Part shown: positions 27,794 to 38,905 of the stretch, piece by piece | How positions within the stretch are numbered: the stretch's first letter is position 1 | Layout of the letters: each line of letters starts with the position of its first letter | Assembly (NCBI GenBank): GCA_014879735.1 | Contig: JACSRN010000103.1 | Coordinates: 52,808 to 116,807, forward strand | Reading direction: 5' to 3' | Length of the DNA: 64,000 nt | Source of the DNA: Paracoccaceae bacterium | GTDB lineage: Bacteria > Pseudomonadota > Alphaproteobacteria > Rhodobacterales > Rhodobacteraceae | Position numbers and translations under genes: made by a program | Notes under the pieces: generated by a model | Told to the model about the DNA's origin: nothing | What the model saw: only the letters and a program-made list of their open reading frames with translations | Databases searched by the model: none

Positions 27794-28522
27794 TCATTCC
27801 ATCGTCGTTGTCGCCGGCAGCGACCGCTGCCGGCTGTTCAATTCCAGCGAAAGCCGCTGCGCCTCGGCGCAGATCATCTCGCCGATGCGGGCCGCCAGGG
27901 CTTCGGTTGCGCGGTAAAGCGGCATGGTGATGCTGATGCCGCCCACGATCTCGCCCTGGCTGTCGCGGACGGGTGCCGCGATCGCCGCAACATCCGGCTC
28001 GAGACTGCCCATCTTGACGGCATAGCCCCGCGCGTCGAGATCGCCCAGGATCGCCGCGCCGATTGCCGTTCCGCACAGCGGAACGGGCTGGCCCAGCCAG
28101 GTGTTGTGGCGGATCGGCTTCGGGCTTTCCTCCAGCCGGATGTAGATCGCCGTATCCGGCCCGTTGCGGACGGCAAGGTTCGCCGTCTCTCCGGTCTGGT
28201 CGCGCAGGGCCTGCAGCCGCGGGCCGGCAAGCTCGAAGAGCGAACTTCCACGCAGGCAGGCCAGCGCGATCTTCAGCATCCGCGGGCCGAAGACATAGGT
28301 CGAGGCGGGCGTCTTCCGCAGATAGCCGGCGCCGACAAGCGTACCGATCAGGCGCGAGGTCGTGCTGACGGCAAGCCCCGTTTCCTTGGCCAGTTCGCTC
28401 AACCCCCGCTCCGGATGCAGGATCGTGAAACACTCCAGCAGTTCAAGCGCACGCAGCGCCGAACGCACGGATCCCGGGTCGGTTTCTGCGGCGGCATCCC
28501 CGCGCTCGGCCTTGGCGTTCAT
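27794..28522 (-). CDS. IclR family transcriptional regulator
   Basis: RSALRALELLECFTILHPERGLSELAKETGLAVSTTSRLIGTLVGAGYLRKTPASTYVFGPRML plus IclR effector domain. Start MNAKAERG at 28522. Confidence 0.9.
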   Translation of the reverse strand: MNAKAERGDAAAETDPGSVRSALRALELLECFTILHPERGLSELAKETGLAVSTTSRLIGTLVGAGYLRKTPASTYVFGPRMLKIALACLRGSSLFELAGPRLQALRDQTGETANLAVRNGPDTAIYIRLEESPKPIRHNTWLGQPVPLCGTAIGAAILGDLDARGYAVKMGSLEPDVAAIAAPVRDSQGEIVGGISITMPLYRATEALAARIGEMICAEAQRLSLELNSRQRSLPATTTME

Positions 28523-28562
28523 CGAGACTCGCTTGACATGAATTTCCGTCTGATGGATTGTA

Positions 28563-28579
28563 TTTCCATGCCGTGGAAA
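28563..28579. promoter_or_regulatory. Candidate IclR operator TTTCCA-TGCCG-TGGAAA
   Basis: Perfect 6-bp inverted repeat in the divergent iclR/hutI intergenic region. Confidence 0.55.
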
Positions 28580-28609
28580 ATCAACAGTCAAATTCGTGAA
28601 GGAGGAACA

Positions 28610-29944
28610 GTGCAGGACGCCGACATCCTCATCATCAACGCCTCCGAGCTGGTGACATGTGCCGGACCCGTGACCGGACGCATCGGCGACGATCTGGGAA
28701 AGCTGGACATCATCCGTGACGGCGCCCTTGCGATCACCGGCGGCCGCATCGTCGCGGTGGGTCCGACCGATGCCCTGCTGTCCGCCTGGCGCGGGAAAGA
28801 GACGATCGATGCCGGGCACCGGCTGGTCAGCCCCGGCTTCGTCGATGCGCATTCGCATCTTCTGTTCGGCGGAGACCGCTGCTGCGAATACGAGGGCAAG
28901 GTCAAGGGCAGGATCCTCGGCGCGAATCTGGAAACCGGAATCAATGCCACGATTCAGGCAACCCGCCGCGCCGACGACCGGACACTGGTCGAACAGGCCC
29001 TGTCCGATCTGGACGAGGCCCTGCTCTATGGCACCACCACGCTTGAAGCAAAGACCGGCTACGGCCTGTCGCGCGATCACGAATTGCGGCTGCTGCGGCT
29101 GACCAGCGGCCTTGAACACGAAGTCGACATCCTGCCCACCTTTCTGGGCGCGCATGTCCTGCCCGACGAATACCGCAACCGGCGTGACGAATATGTGCAG
29201 CTGGTGATCGACATGCTGCCGGACGTGCTGCCCTATACCCGGTCCTGCGACGTGGCCTGCGATCCGGCCTGTTTCACCGCCGCGGAATGCCTGCGCATCG
29301 GCCGCCACGCGCGCGAACTTGGCATGACGCTGCGCGTTCATGCCGACCAGACCGGCGATGCCGGCGGCGCAGCCGTCGCTGCTGCGCTTGGCGCCGCCTC
29401 GGCCGATCACCTCGACCAATCCTCGGCCGAGGGTTTGCGGGCGATGGCGGCGGCGGGGACCGTTGGCATCTTCTTCCCCGGCGTCACCTTCCACATGCTG
29501 GAAATGGTGCCCCCGCTGACCGAAGACGGCATTGGCGCGGCGGAAAAGCCCTATATGCCGCAATCGGTGCGGCGCGCGCTGCAGGCCGGCGTCGTCTGCG
29601 CCATCTCGGCCGATTTCAACCCGGGCAGCTGCCCGTCGATCTCGATGCAGATGATGATGCAGATGGCCATGCGCCTGTTCCGCCTGTCCTATGCCGAGGT
29701 GTGGAACATGAGCACGCTGAACCCTGCCGTCTCGCTGGGTCTTGCGGCCGACCGTGGCTCCCTTGAGCCGGGCAAGCGCGCCGACGTGCTGATCTGGAAC
29801 GAGATCGACCATCGCCGTGCAGTCAACCGTTTCGGCAGCAACCGGGTCGATACGGTGATGAAGTCCGGCCGCATCGTCGTGCGGGGCCAAAACCTGATCC
29901 GGTCCACCGCGGCGCCGGCAAAATCCGCAAGTCCAGCGGGCTGA
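28610..29944 (+). CDS. hutI: Imidazolonepropionase-family amidohydrolase
   Basis: SPGFVDAHSHLLFGGDR, LLYGTTTLEAKTGYGLSRDHELRLLRL, TFLGAHVLPDEY, LRVHADQTGDAGGAAVAAALGAASADHLD, ISADFNPGSCPSISMQMMMQMAMRLFRLS. GTG 28610 sits behind GGAGGA; ATG 28569 falls in the candidate operator. Confidence 0.8.
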   Translation: MQDADILIINASELVTCAGPVTGRIGDDLGKLDIIRDGALAITGGRIVAVGPTDALLSAWRGKETIDAGHRLVSPGFVDAHSHLLFGGDRCCEYEGKVKGRILGANLETGINATIQATRRADDRTLVEQALSDLDEALLYGTTTLEAKTGYGLSRDHELRLLRLTSGLEHEVDILPTFLGAHVLPDEYRNRRDEYVQLVIDMLPDVLPYTRSCDVACDPACFTAAECLRIGRHARELGMTLRVHADQTGDAGGAAVAAALGAASADHLDQSSAEGLRAMAAAGTVGIFFPGVTFHMLEMVPPLTEDGIGAAEKPYMPQSVRRALQAGVVCAISADFNPGSCPSISMQMMMQMAMRLFRLSYAEVWNMSTLNPAVSLGLAADRGSLEPGKRADVLIWNEIDHRRAVNRFGSNRVDTVMKSGRIVVRGQNLIRSTAAPAKSASPAG

Positions 29945-29980
29945 TCTGCAACCAAAGAACAAAAATCTGAGGAGGTACTG

Positions 29981-31144
29981 ATGACAAAAGCAATTTCCCG
30001 GCGGGCGGTTGTCGCCCTTGCCGCCGCGGTTGGTACGTTTCTATCGATGGGACCAGCCGCCGCGCAGGACACAATCCGCATCTGATTCCACGCGCCCCTG
30101 ACCGGGCCGGCGGCCGGCGACGGCGAAAGCGCCAAGCTCGGCGCCGAACTCGCGATCGAGCAGATCAATGCAGCCGGCGGGCTGCTTGGCAAGCAGGTCG
30201 AACTGATCGAACTTGACGATCAGGCCAAGACCGAGCAGGCGCTGCCCATCGCCAACCGCCTGGCGGGCGAGGGTGTCGCGCTTGTGGTCTCGGGCAGCTA
30301 TTCCGGCCCGACGCGCGCCGCGGCCGGCGTGTTCCAGGAAAACGGCATCCCCTATATCTCGGCCTATGGCGTTCACCCCGACATCACCCGGGCGGGCGAC
30401 TATGTGTTCAGCACCTCGTTCGTGGGCGAAGTCCAGGGTCGCGCGGGCGCCAAGCTCGTGGGCGAGAACGTTGGCGCCAAGCGGGTGTCCATCATCTCGA
30501 TCAACAACGACTTCGGCCAGTCGCTGGTTGCCGGCTTCAAGGAGGCTGCCGCCCAGTTCGGCATCGAGATCGTGAACGAGTACTACTATGGCATGGCCGA
30601 CCGCCAGTTCGGCTCGATCGTGGCGGGCATCCGCCGTGACGCACCCGATGCGATCTATGCCACCGGCTATTTCTTCACCGGCGGCCCACTGGTCAGCCAG
30701 CTTCGCAGCGCGGGGGTAACGGCAACCATCGTCGGAACCGAAGGCTTCGACAGCCAGAACTTCATCGACATTGCCAAGCAGGCCGCCGAGGGCGTGATCA
30801 TCACCACCTCCCTGGACCGCGGCACCGAAAACCCGGTCATGCGCGCCTTCATCGATGATTTCGAGAAGAAGGCAGGTTTCCCGGCCGATATGGTGGCGGC
30901 AACCACCCATACCGCGGTGCTGGTTGCGGCCGATGCGATCACCCGGGCGGGCAGCGTCGACCATGCCGCGATCCGTGACGCGCTGGCGGCCACGAAGGAC
31001 CTGCAGGTTTCGACCGGGGTCCTGACCTTCAACAGCCTGGGCGAAATCTATCACGAGATCGGTGCGCAGATCGTGAAGGATGGCGCGTTCACCCATTACG
31101 CGACCATCGACGATCCCGTGCTGCTCGCGCCGCCCACCGAGTGA
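29981..31144 (+). pseudogene. Branched-chain-amino-acid-type ABC substrate-binding protein, interrupted by in-frame TGA at codon 35
   Basis: ATG 29981 with GAGGAGGT RBS: MTKAISRRAVVALAAAVGTFLSMGPAAAQDTIRI*FHAPLTGPAAGDGESAKLGAELAIEQINAAGGLLGKQVELIELDDQ... TGA at 30083-30085; the rest stays open to 31144. Confidence 0.85.
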
Positions 31145-31171
31145 ACCTGACAACGGCGAAGAGGTCTGGAC

Positions 31172-32038
31172 ATGTTTCATCTAGAGCTGCTGACCGTCGG
31201 CCTGATCCAGGGCGCAATGTATGCCATGATGGCGCTGGGGCTGACGCTGATCTACGGACTTCTTCGCATCCTGCACATCGCGCATGCCGCCCTGTTCACG
31301 CTGGGCGCCTATGCGGGGGTGCTGGCCGCGAATGCGGGCCTTGGACTCTTGCCCGCCGCAATCGTGGCGGTGGCCATCGGCGGGATCGCCGGGCCACTGG
31401 TCTATGTCGCGATCTACCGGCCGCTGCTGGACAAGCCGCCCTATGTCGCGCTGATCGCGTCGATCGGGTTGCTGATTGCGCTGGAAGACGGGTTCCGGCT
31501 GGTGTTCGGGCCCTATGGTCTGTCCTTCGACAACAACCCCTGGTTCATCACGGGCTGGATGATCGGCGGCATCTATCTGAACGCGGTGCAGGCGGCCATC
31601 GCGGTGACGGCGATCCTGTCCATCGCCGCCTTCACCTGGTTCGCGCGCCGGACCCGCGCCGGCGTCGCCTGGCGGGCCACAGTGACGGATCCGGCGATGG
31701 CGCGTACCTTCGGGGTCGAGCCCGACCGCGTCCGGATAATGAGCTTTGCCATCGCCTCGATGCTGGCGGCCGTCGCGGGTGTGCTGATCGGCTTGCTGAA
31801 CAACCTGGTCGAGCCGACCATGGGGTCGATCATCGCCTACAAGGGCCTGGCCATCATCGTGCTGGGCGGGCTGGGCAACGTCCCCGGCACGCTGGTCGCG
31901 GCCTTGTTGCTGGGGGTGGCCGAAAGTTTCGGCCAGACCTATCTGGATCAGGTTCTCGACCGCGATGCCATCGCCTTTCTGGTCCTGATCGTCGTCCTGA
32001 TGGTGCGGCCGCAGGGCCTGTTCGGAAAGGCCGGTTGA
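31172..32038 (+). CDS. livH: Branched-chain-amino-acid-type ABC transporter permease (LivH-like)
   Basis: LTVGLIQGAMYAMMALGLTLIYGLLRILHIAHAALFTLGAYAG; GLAIIVLGGLGNVPGTLVAALLLGVAESFG. Confidence 0.9.
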   Translation: MFHLELLTVGLIQGAMYAMMALGLTLIYGLLRILHIAHAALFTLGAYAGVLAANAGLGLLPAAIVAVAIGGIAGPLVYVAIYRPLLDKPPYVALIASIGLLIALEDGFRLVFGPYGLSFDNNPWFITGWMIGGIYLNAVQAAIAVTAILSIAAFTWFARRTRAGVAWRATVTDPAMARTFGVEPDRVRIMSFAIASMLAAVAGVLIGLLNNLVEPTMGSIIAYKGLAIIVLGGLGNVPGTLVAALLLGVAESFGQTYLDQVLDRDAIAFLVLIVVLMVRPQGLFGKAG

Positions 32039-32039
32039 C

Positions 32040-32873
32040 ATGGACGCCTATATTCTCAGCCTGACGATCTTCGTCGCGATCAATGTGGCGCTGGCGCTGA
32101 GCCTGAACCTGATCAGCGGCTTCTGCGGCCAGATCAGCCTGGGTCACGCCGCCTTCTATGGCACCGGGGCCTATGTCTCAGCCATTCTCTCGGTCTCGGG
32201 GGTGCCTTTCGCGGTGTCCTTCGTGGCCGGTGGCATCGCCGCCGGCATCCTGGGCTTCCTGGTCGGCCTTGCCTCGCTGCGGGTTCGCGAGGATTTCCTG
32301 GCGATCACGACCATGGGGGTAAACTTCCTTTTCGTCGGCTTCGTGCGCAAGCAGGGCTGGCTGGGCGGCGAGATCGGCATCACCGCGATCCCGAAGCCGA
32401 TGTCAGATGCCGGAATGGCCACTCTGGCCTGGATTCTGGTCGCGGCCACCGCGTTTCTGCTGGTGGCGATCCGGCGAAGCTGGCTGGGAACGGGGTTCAC
32501 GATGATTGCCCAGGACGAACAGGCGGCGACAAGCCTCGGCCTCAACGTCGGGCGCTTCAAGCTGGCGGCCTTCGTCATGGGAACCGCCGCGGCGGGGATG
32601 GCCGGCGTCATCTATGCGCATGTCGCACAGCTGATTGTGCCGGATGCCTTTGGCTTCGTCGTGTCGATCTCGATCCTGGCGATGGTCGTGGTGGGCGGGA
32701 TCGGTTCGATCTTCGGGGTCATCCTGGGTGCGGTCCTGCTGACGCTGCTGCCGGAACTGGCGCGGTTTGCCAATGACTACAAGCTTCTGATCTTTGGCGC
32801 GCTGATGGTGGCAGTCATGCTGATCAGCCCGGGCGGGCTGGCCGGCGCGTTCCAGAGGTTGAGGGCACGCTGA
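32040..32873 (+). CDS. livM: Branched-chain-amino-acid-type ABC transporter permease (LivM-like)
   Basis: ALSLNLISGFCGQISLGHAAFYGTGAYVSAIL; IAMVVVGGIGS-type LivM C-terminus. Confidence 0.9.
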   Translation: MDAYILSLTIFVAINVALALSLNLISGFCGQISLGHAAFYGTGAYVSAILSVSGVPFAVSFVAGGIAAGILGFLVGLASLRVREDFLAITTMGVNFLFVGFVRKQGWLGGEIGITAIPKPMSDAGMATLAWILVAATAFLLVAIRRSWLGTGFTMIAQDEQAATSLGLNVGRFKLAAFVMGTAAAGMAGVIYAHVAQLIVPDAFGFVVSISILAMVVVGGIGSIFGVILGAVLLTLLPELARFANDYKLLIFGALMVAVMLISPGGLAGAFQRLRAR

Positions 32874-33622
32874 TGGATCTGCTGAAGACCACATCCCTTT
32901 CGCGCAGTTTCGGCGGCGTCGCCGCGGTCAGGAACGTGACCCTGGCCGTCAAGGACCGCGAACTCCTGTCGGTGATCGGCCCGAACGGCGCCGGCAAGAC
33001 CACGCTGCTGAAACTGATCACCGGCCAGATACCGCCAGATACCGGCAGGATCGAATTGTTCGGCCGCGATGTCACGGCGGTGCCGCAATATGCGCGGGCG
33101 CAGATGGGCATCGCGCTGACCCACCAGATCGTCCGCCCGTTCCGCGGGATGACGCTGGGCGAGAATGTGACCGCCGCCATGGGGCACGGGCATTTCAACC
33201 AGCCCGTCGCCTCGCTGTTTCATCGCCCCGGCGCCGCCGACACGGCGCGGGCGCGCGAGCTTCTCGATCTGGTCGGCATCGGCCATGCCGCCGGCCGCAG
33301 CGCAAGCGAGGTACCGCTGGGCTATCTGAAACGGATGCAGATCGCGCGCGTGCTGGCGACCGATCCAAAGCTGCTGCTGCTGGACGAACCGCTGGCCGGC
33401 CTGAACTATTCCGAGGCGGGCCAGATCGCGGATCTGATCGTGCGGCTGAACGAGGGCGGGCGCACCGTCGTGCTGATCGAGCACAATCTGGGCGAGGTCC
33501 TGCGGATCTCGCACCGGGTCGCCGTGCTGGACAATGGTGCCCTGCTGGCCGAAGGGCTGCCGGCCGAGGTGATCGCCCGGCCCGACGTGCGTGCGGCCTA
33601 TCTGGGCAAGGAGGCCGGCTGA
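32873..33622 (+). CDS. livG: ABC transporter ATP-binding protein (LivG-like)
   Basis: SRSFGGVAAVRNVTLAVKDRELLSVIGPNGAGKTTLLKLITG; LLLDEPLAGLNYSEAGQIADLI. Confidence 0.92.
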   Translation: MDLLKTTSLSRSFGGVAAVRNVTLAVKDRELLSVIGPNGAGKTTLLKLITGQIPPDTGRIELFGRDVTAVPQYARAQMGIALTHQIVRPFRGMTLGENVTAAMGHGHFNQPVASLFHRPGAADTARARELLDLVGIGHAAGRSASEVPLGYLKRMQIARVLATDPKLLLLDEPLAGLNYSEAGQIADLIVRLNEGGRTVVLIEHNLGEVLRISHRVAVLDNGALLAEGLPAEVIARPDVRAAYLGKEAG

Positions 33623-34344
33623 TGCTGGATGTCACCAACATGAGTTGCGGCTATGGCGCCGTTCTGGCGGTCGACGACGTGACATTCCAGGTTCCCGACG
33701 GGCAGATGGTTGCGCTTCTGGGTCCGAACGGGGCGGGAAAGACCTCGACCGTGATGGCGATTGCCGGGCATGTCGAGATGTTCTCCGGCAGCATCGCGCT
33801 GGGGGGCAGGGATCTGGCCGGCACCGGGCCGGCGGGCCGCACCCGTGCCGGGATCGGCCTGGTGCCGGAAGGCCGGCGGATCTTCGGGGATCTGACCGTG
33901 GCCGAGAACCTTCTGGTCGGCAGCTATACCCGCAGCCGGGCCGAGGCGCGCGATGCCGAGGCAGATGCCCTGGCGCTGTTCCCCCGCCTGCGCGAGCGCT
34001 ACGACCAGCGGGCCGGTTCGCTGTCGGGCGGCGAGCAGCAGATGCTGGCCATGGCACGGGCGCTGGTCTCGCGCCCCTCGACGCTGCTGGTGGACGAGCT
34101 TTCGCTGGGGTTGATGCCGGCTGTGGTGCATCAGTGCTTCGAGGCGCTCGCGGCACTGAAGGAGCGCGGCGTCAGTTGCCTCGTGGTCGAGCAGAACACC
34201 GAGGTCGCGCTGCGCTATGCCGACTGGGTCTGCGTCCTTGCCGCCTCGAAGCTGATCCATTCCGGGCCTGCCGCCGAGGTGCGCGGCAATCCGGGTTTTG
34301 TCGAGACCCTGCTCGGCCTTTCGGTCGACAGGGCGGGAGCATAG
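33622..34344 (+). CDS. livF: ABC transporter ATP-binding protein (LivF-like)
   Basis: LGPNGAGKTSTVMAIAG; GLVPEGRRIFGDLTVAENL; LSGGEQQMLAMARALVSRPSTLLVDELSLGLMP. Confidence 0.92.
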   Translation: MLDVTNMSCGYGAVLAVDDVTFQVPDGQMVALLGPNGAGKTSTVMAIAGHVEMFSGSIALGGRDLAGTGPAGRTRAGIGLVPEGRRIFGDLTVAENLLVGSYTRSRAEARDAEADALALFPRLRERYDQRAGSLSGGEQQMLAMARALVSRPSTLLVDELSLGLMPAVVHQCFEALAALKERGVSCLVVEQNTEVALRYADWVCVLAASKLIHSGPAAEVRGNPGFVETLLGLSVDRAGA

Positions 34345-34348
34345 GACA

Positions 34349-35983
34349 ATGACACGCGACCTGCCCGGGCTACACACCGGCAATATCCTGCGCTGCAAGG
34401 GCTGGCGCCAGGAGGTGATCCTGCGACTTCTGGAAAACAACCTGGCGAATGCCGAAAGCCCGGCCGATCTGGTCATCTACATGTCATGGGCCAAGGCAGC
34501 CCGCGACTGGGAAAGCTTTGACCGGATCGTGGCGGCGCTGAAGGCGCTGGAAGAGGACCAGACGCTGGTCATGCAATCCGGCCGGCCGGTCGGGCTGTTT
34601 CCCACCCAGGGCACCACGCCGCTGGTGGTGATGGCCAACGGCAATGTTGTCGGCGCCTGGAACGGCGAAGCGGAATTCCGCGCGCTGGAACGCAAGGGGC
34701 TGACGATCATGCCCGGGATGACGGCGGCGGCCTGGCAGTACATCGGCTCGCAGGGGATTCTGCAGGGAACCTACCAGACCTTTGCCGCGGCCGGGCAACA
34801 GCATTTCGGCGGATCGCTGGCGGGCCGGCTGATCGTGACCGGCGGCTGTGGCGGGATGAGCGGGGCGCAGCCGCTTGCCGGCCAGTTGGCCGGCGCAGCC
34901 ACGCTGGTTGTCGAGGTCGACGAGGCGCGGATCGACCGCCGCATCGCGACCGGCTATTGCCAGCGCAAAACCCGTGACCTGGACGAGGCGCTGGCCTGGT
35001 GCCGTCAGGCACAGGCGGCAGGCGAAGGGCTTTCGGTCGGGCTGGTCGGAAATGTCGCAACGGTGCTGGACACGCTGATCGAACGCGGAATCACGCCCGA
35101 TATCGTGACTGACCAGACCATCGCCGACCCGGTCAACGGCTATGTCCCCGAAGGCATGACCACGGCTGCAGCGGCAGAACTGCGCCGTTCCGATCCCGCA
35201 GCGCTGAAGGCCAGGGCCGACCGGACGCTGATGCGCCATGTTCGCGCGATGCTGATGCTGAAGGCCCGCGGTGCGCTGGTGTTCGAATACGGCAACAACC
35301 TGCGCAAGTTTGCCTTCGAGGCCGGGCTGCAGGATGCCTTCGGCTTCCGCTCCTTTGTCGAACTGTTCATCCGCCCGCTGTTCTGCGAGGGGATCGGGCC
35401 GTTCCGCTGGATCGCGGCCTCGGGCGATCCCGAGGATATCCGCAGGATCGACGATCTGATCCTGTCGCTCTTTCCGCCCGATCACCGCATCGCCGGCTGG
35501 ATCAGAACGGCGCGCGACCATGTGCAGTTCACCGGCCTGCCGGCCCGGATCGGATGGCTGGGCCTGGGCGAGCGCAAGCGACTGGCCCTTGCCGTCAACG
35601 ATCTGGTGGCCGAAGGCGCCTTGCGCGGCCCCATCGCCTTCACCCGCGACCATCTCGATTCCGGTTCCGCCACCCTGCCCCATCGCGAGACCGAGAACAT
35701 GCTGGACGGGTCGGATGCGATTTCCGACTGGCCAATCCTGAATGCGCTGCTGAATTGCGCCTCGGGCGCCGATCTGGTGGCAGTTCATGCCCTGGGGAAC
35801 TGGGGACAGTCGGCCGGCGTGACGACGATCGCCACCGGCAGCGCCGATGCTGCCGCCCGCCTGGCCCGGGTCATGGACAACGATCCGGGCATCGGTGTCT
35901 TGCGGCATGCGGATGCGGGCTATCCGACCGCGCAGCAGGCGGCCCGGCAGGCCGGGATCGGCATTGCCGAGCAATTGTCCTGA
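34349..35983 (+). CDS. Divergent urocanate hydratase paralog (copy 2; lacks the CW active-site Cys motif)
   Basis: LRCKGWRQEVILRLLENNLANAESPADLVIYMSWAKAARDWESFDRIV, GGCGGMSGAQPLAGQLAGA, GLPARIGWLGLGERKRLALAVNDLV, RDHLDSGSATLPHRETENMLDGSDAISDWPILNALLN. Confidence 0.85.
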   Translation: MTRDLPGLHTGNILRCKGWRQEVILRLLENNLANAESPADLVIYMSWAKAARDWESFDRIVAALKALEEDQTLVMQSGRPVGLFPTQGTTPLVVMANGNVVGAWNGEAEFRALERKGLTIMPGMTAAAWQYIGSQGILQGTYQTFAAAGQQHFGGSLAGRLIVTGGCGGMSGAQPLAGQLAGAATLVVEVDEARIDRRIATGYCQRKTRDLDEALAWCRQAQAAGEGLSVGLVGNVATVLDTLIERGITPDIVTDQTIADPVNGYVPEGMTTAAAAELRRSDPAALKARADRTLMRHVRAMLMLKARGALVFEYGNNLRKFAFEAGLQDAFGFRSFVELFIRPLFCEGIGPFRWIAASGDPEDIRRIDDLILSLFPPDHRIAGWIRTARDHVQFTGLPARIGWLGLGERKRLALAVNDLVAEGALRGPIAFTRDHLDSGSATLPHRETENMLDGSDAISDWPILNALLNCASGADLVAVHALGNWGQSAGVTTIATGSADAAARLARVMDNDPGIGVLRHADAGYPTAQQAARQAGIGIAEQLS

Positions 35984-36019
35984 CCACCGCTCCCGGCCTG
36001 CCGGGCCGCGCCGCGCCGC

Positions 36020-36877
36020 TCAGTCCTTGTAGCCGATGTAGTTATAGCCGAACTTGAACGATGTGACCGGGGGTTCGACCACCGCGCCATCCACCGTCAC
36101 CTGATCGACGAGTTCGGTCGCAAAGCACAAAAGACCGCGGATGCGGGCGGATTCATGGACCGGATCCGCATAATACCAGATCGCATCCTTCACCAGGTCT
36201 TCGCCGACACGCAGATGATAATACTGTGCCTCGCCCTTGTAGGGGCACCGGCTGCGGGTTTCACTGGCGATCAGGCAGGACATGTCGACATCGGCCTGCG
36301 GCAGGTAGTGGCGCGTGGGCAGGCCGGTCTCGAACAGCAGGACCGGGCGCGCACTGTCGGCAACCGTGACGCCGCGATGGCGCACCGTGACGCGGCGGGT
36401 CGAGGGCAGGCAGTCGACGCGGCGGAACGGGTCGCGGACATGGACGAAGACCTCTTCCTCCTCCTCGAACCAGCGATCGACCTCGTGCCAGTAAAAGCTG
36501 CCATAGGCCGACAGATCGGGTGAGCCGTCGATGGGCTGGTCATAATGCCAGAGGATGTCGTCATAGGCGCCGCCGGCACCTTTCAGCGAATAATGCCGCG
36601 CCTTGCCCTTGTAGGGCGATTCGGTGACGCGCTTGCCCGGCTCGAACAGATCCATCCGGATATCCCGGAGCGGGATGTAGTAGATCGGGATGTGGTCGCT
36701 TTCGAACAGGATCAGCGCCTCGACCGTATCGGCGAGAATCTGGCCGTTCGCCATGGTGCGGACGCGCTTCGGGCAAGGCAGGGTAAAGACCACATAGCCC
36801 GGCTCGAACGGATACTGGGTGATCCGGTCCAGCGGCGGCAGGAACGGACCGCGGGTTCGCAGATGGGGATGTCGCAT
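36020..36877 (-). CDS. DUF427 domain-containing protein (tandem domains)
   Basis: Two copies of the DUF427 pattern: ...IPIYYIPLRDIRMDLFEPGKRVTESPYKGKARHYSL...DDILWHYDQP and ...LPTRHYLPQADVDMSCLIASETRSRCPYKGEAQYYHLRV...DAIWYYADP. Confidence 0.88.
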   Translation of the reverse strand: MRHPHLRTRGPFLPPLDRITQYPFEPGYVVFTLPCPKRVRTMANGQILADTVEALILFESDHIPIYYIPLRDIRMDLFEPGKRVTESPYKGKARHYSLKGAGGAYDDILWHYDQPIDGSPDLSAYGSFYWHEVDRWFEEEEEVFVHVRDPFRRVDCLPSTRRVTVRHRGVTVADSARPVLLFETGLPTRHYLPQADVDMSCLIASETRSRCPYKGEAQYYHLRVGEDLVKDAIWYYADPVHESARIRGLLCFATELVDQVTVDGAVVEPPVTSFKFGYNYIGYKD

Positions 36878-36880
36878 CGG

Positions 36881-38901
<2,021 letters not shown>

Positions 38902-38905
<4 letters not shown>

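Noticed and set aside
30083-30085. Selenocysteine readthrough of the TGA in the Liv SBP gene
   Set aside because: The position is normally Gly after the signal peptide, not a redox site, and there is no reason to expect a SECIS element; nonsense mutation or sequencing error is simpler.
35992-36005. CCCGGC-CT-GCCGGG palindrome between convergent urocanase copy 2 and DUF427 genes
   Set aside because: Short stem with 2-4 nt loop and no U-tract in GC-rich DNA; too weak to call a terminator.
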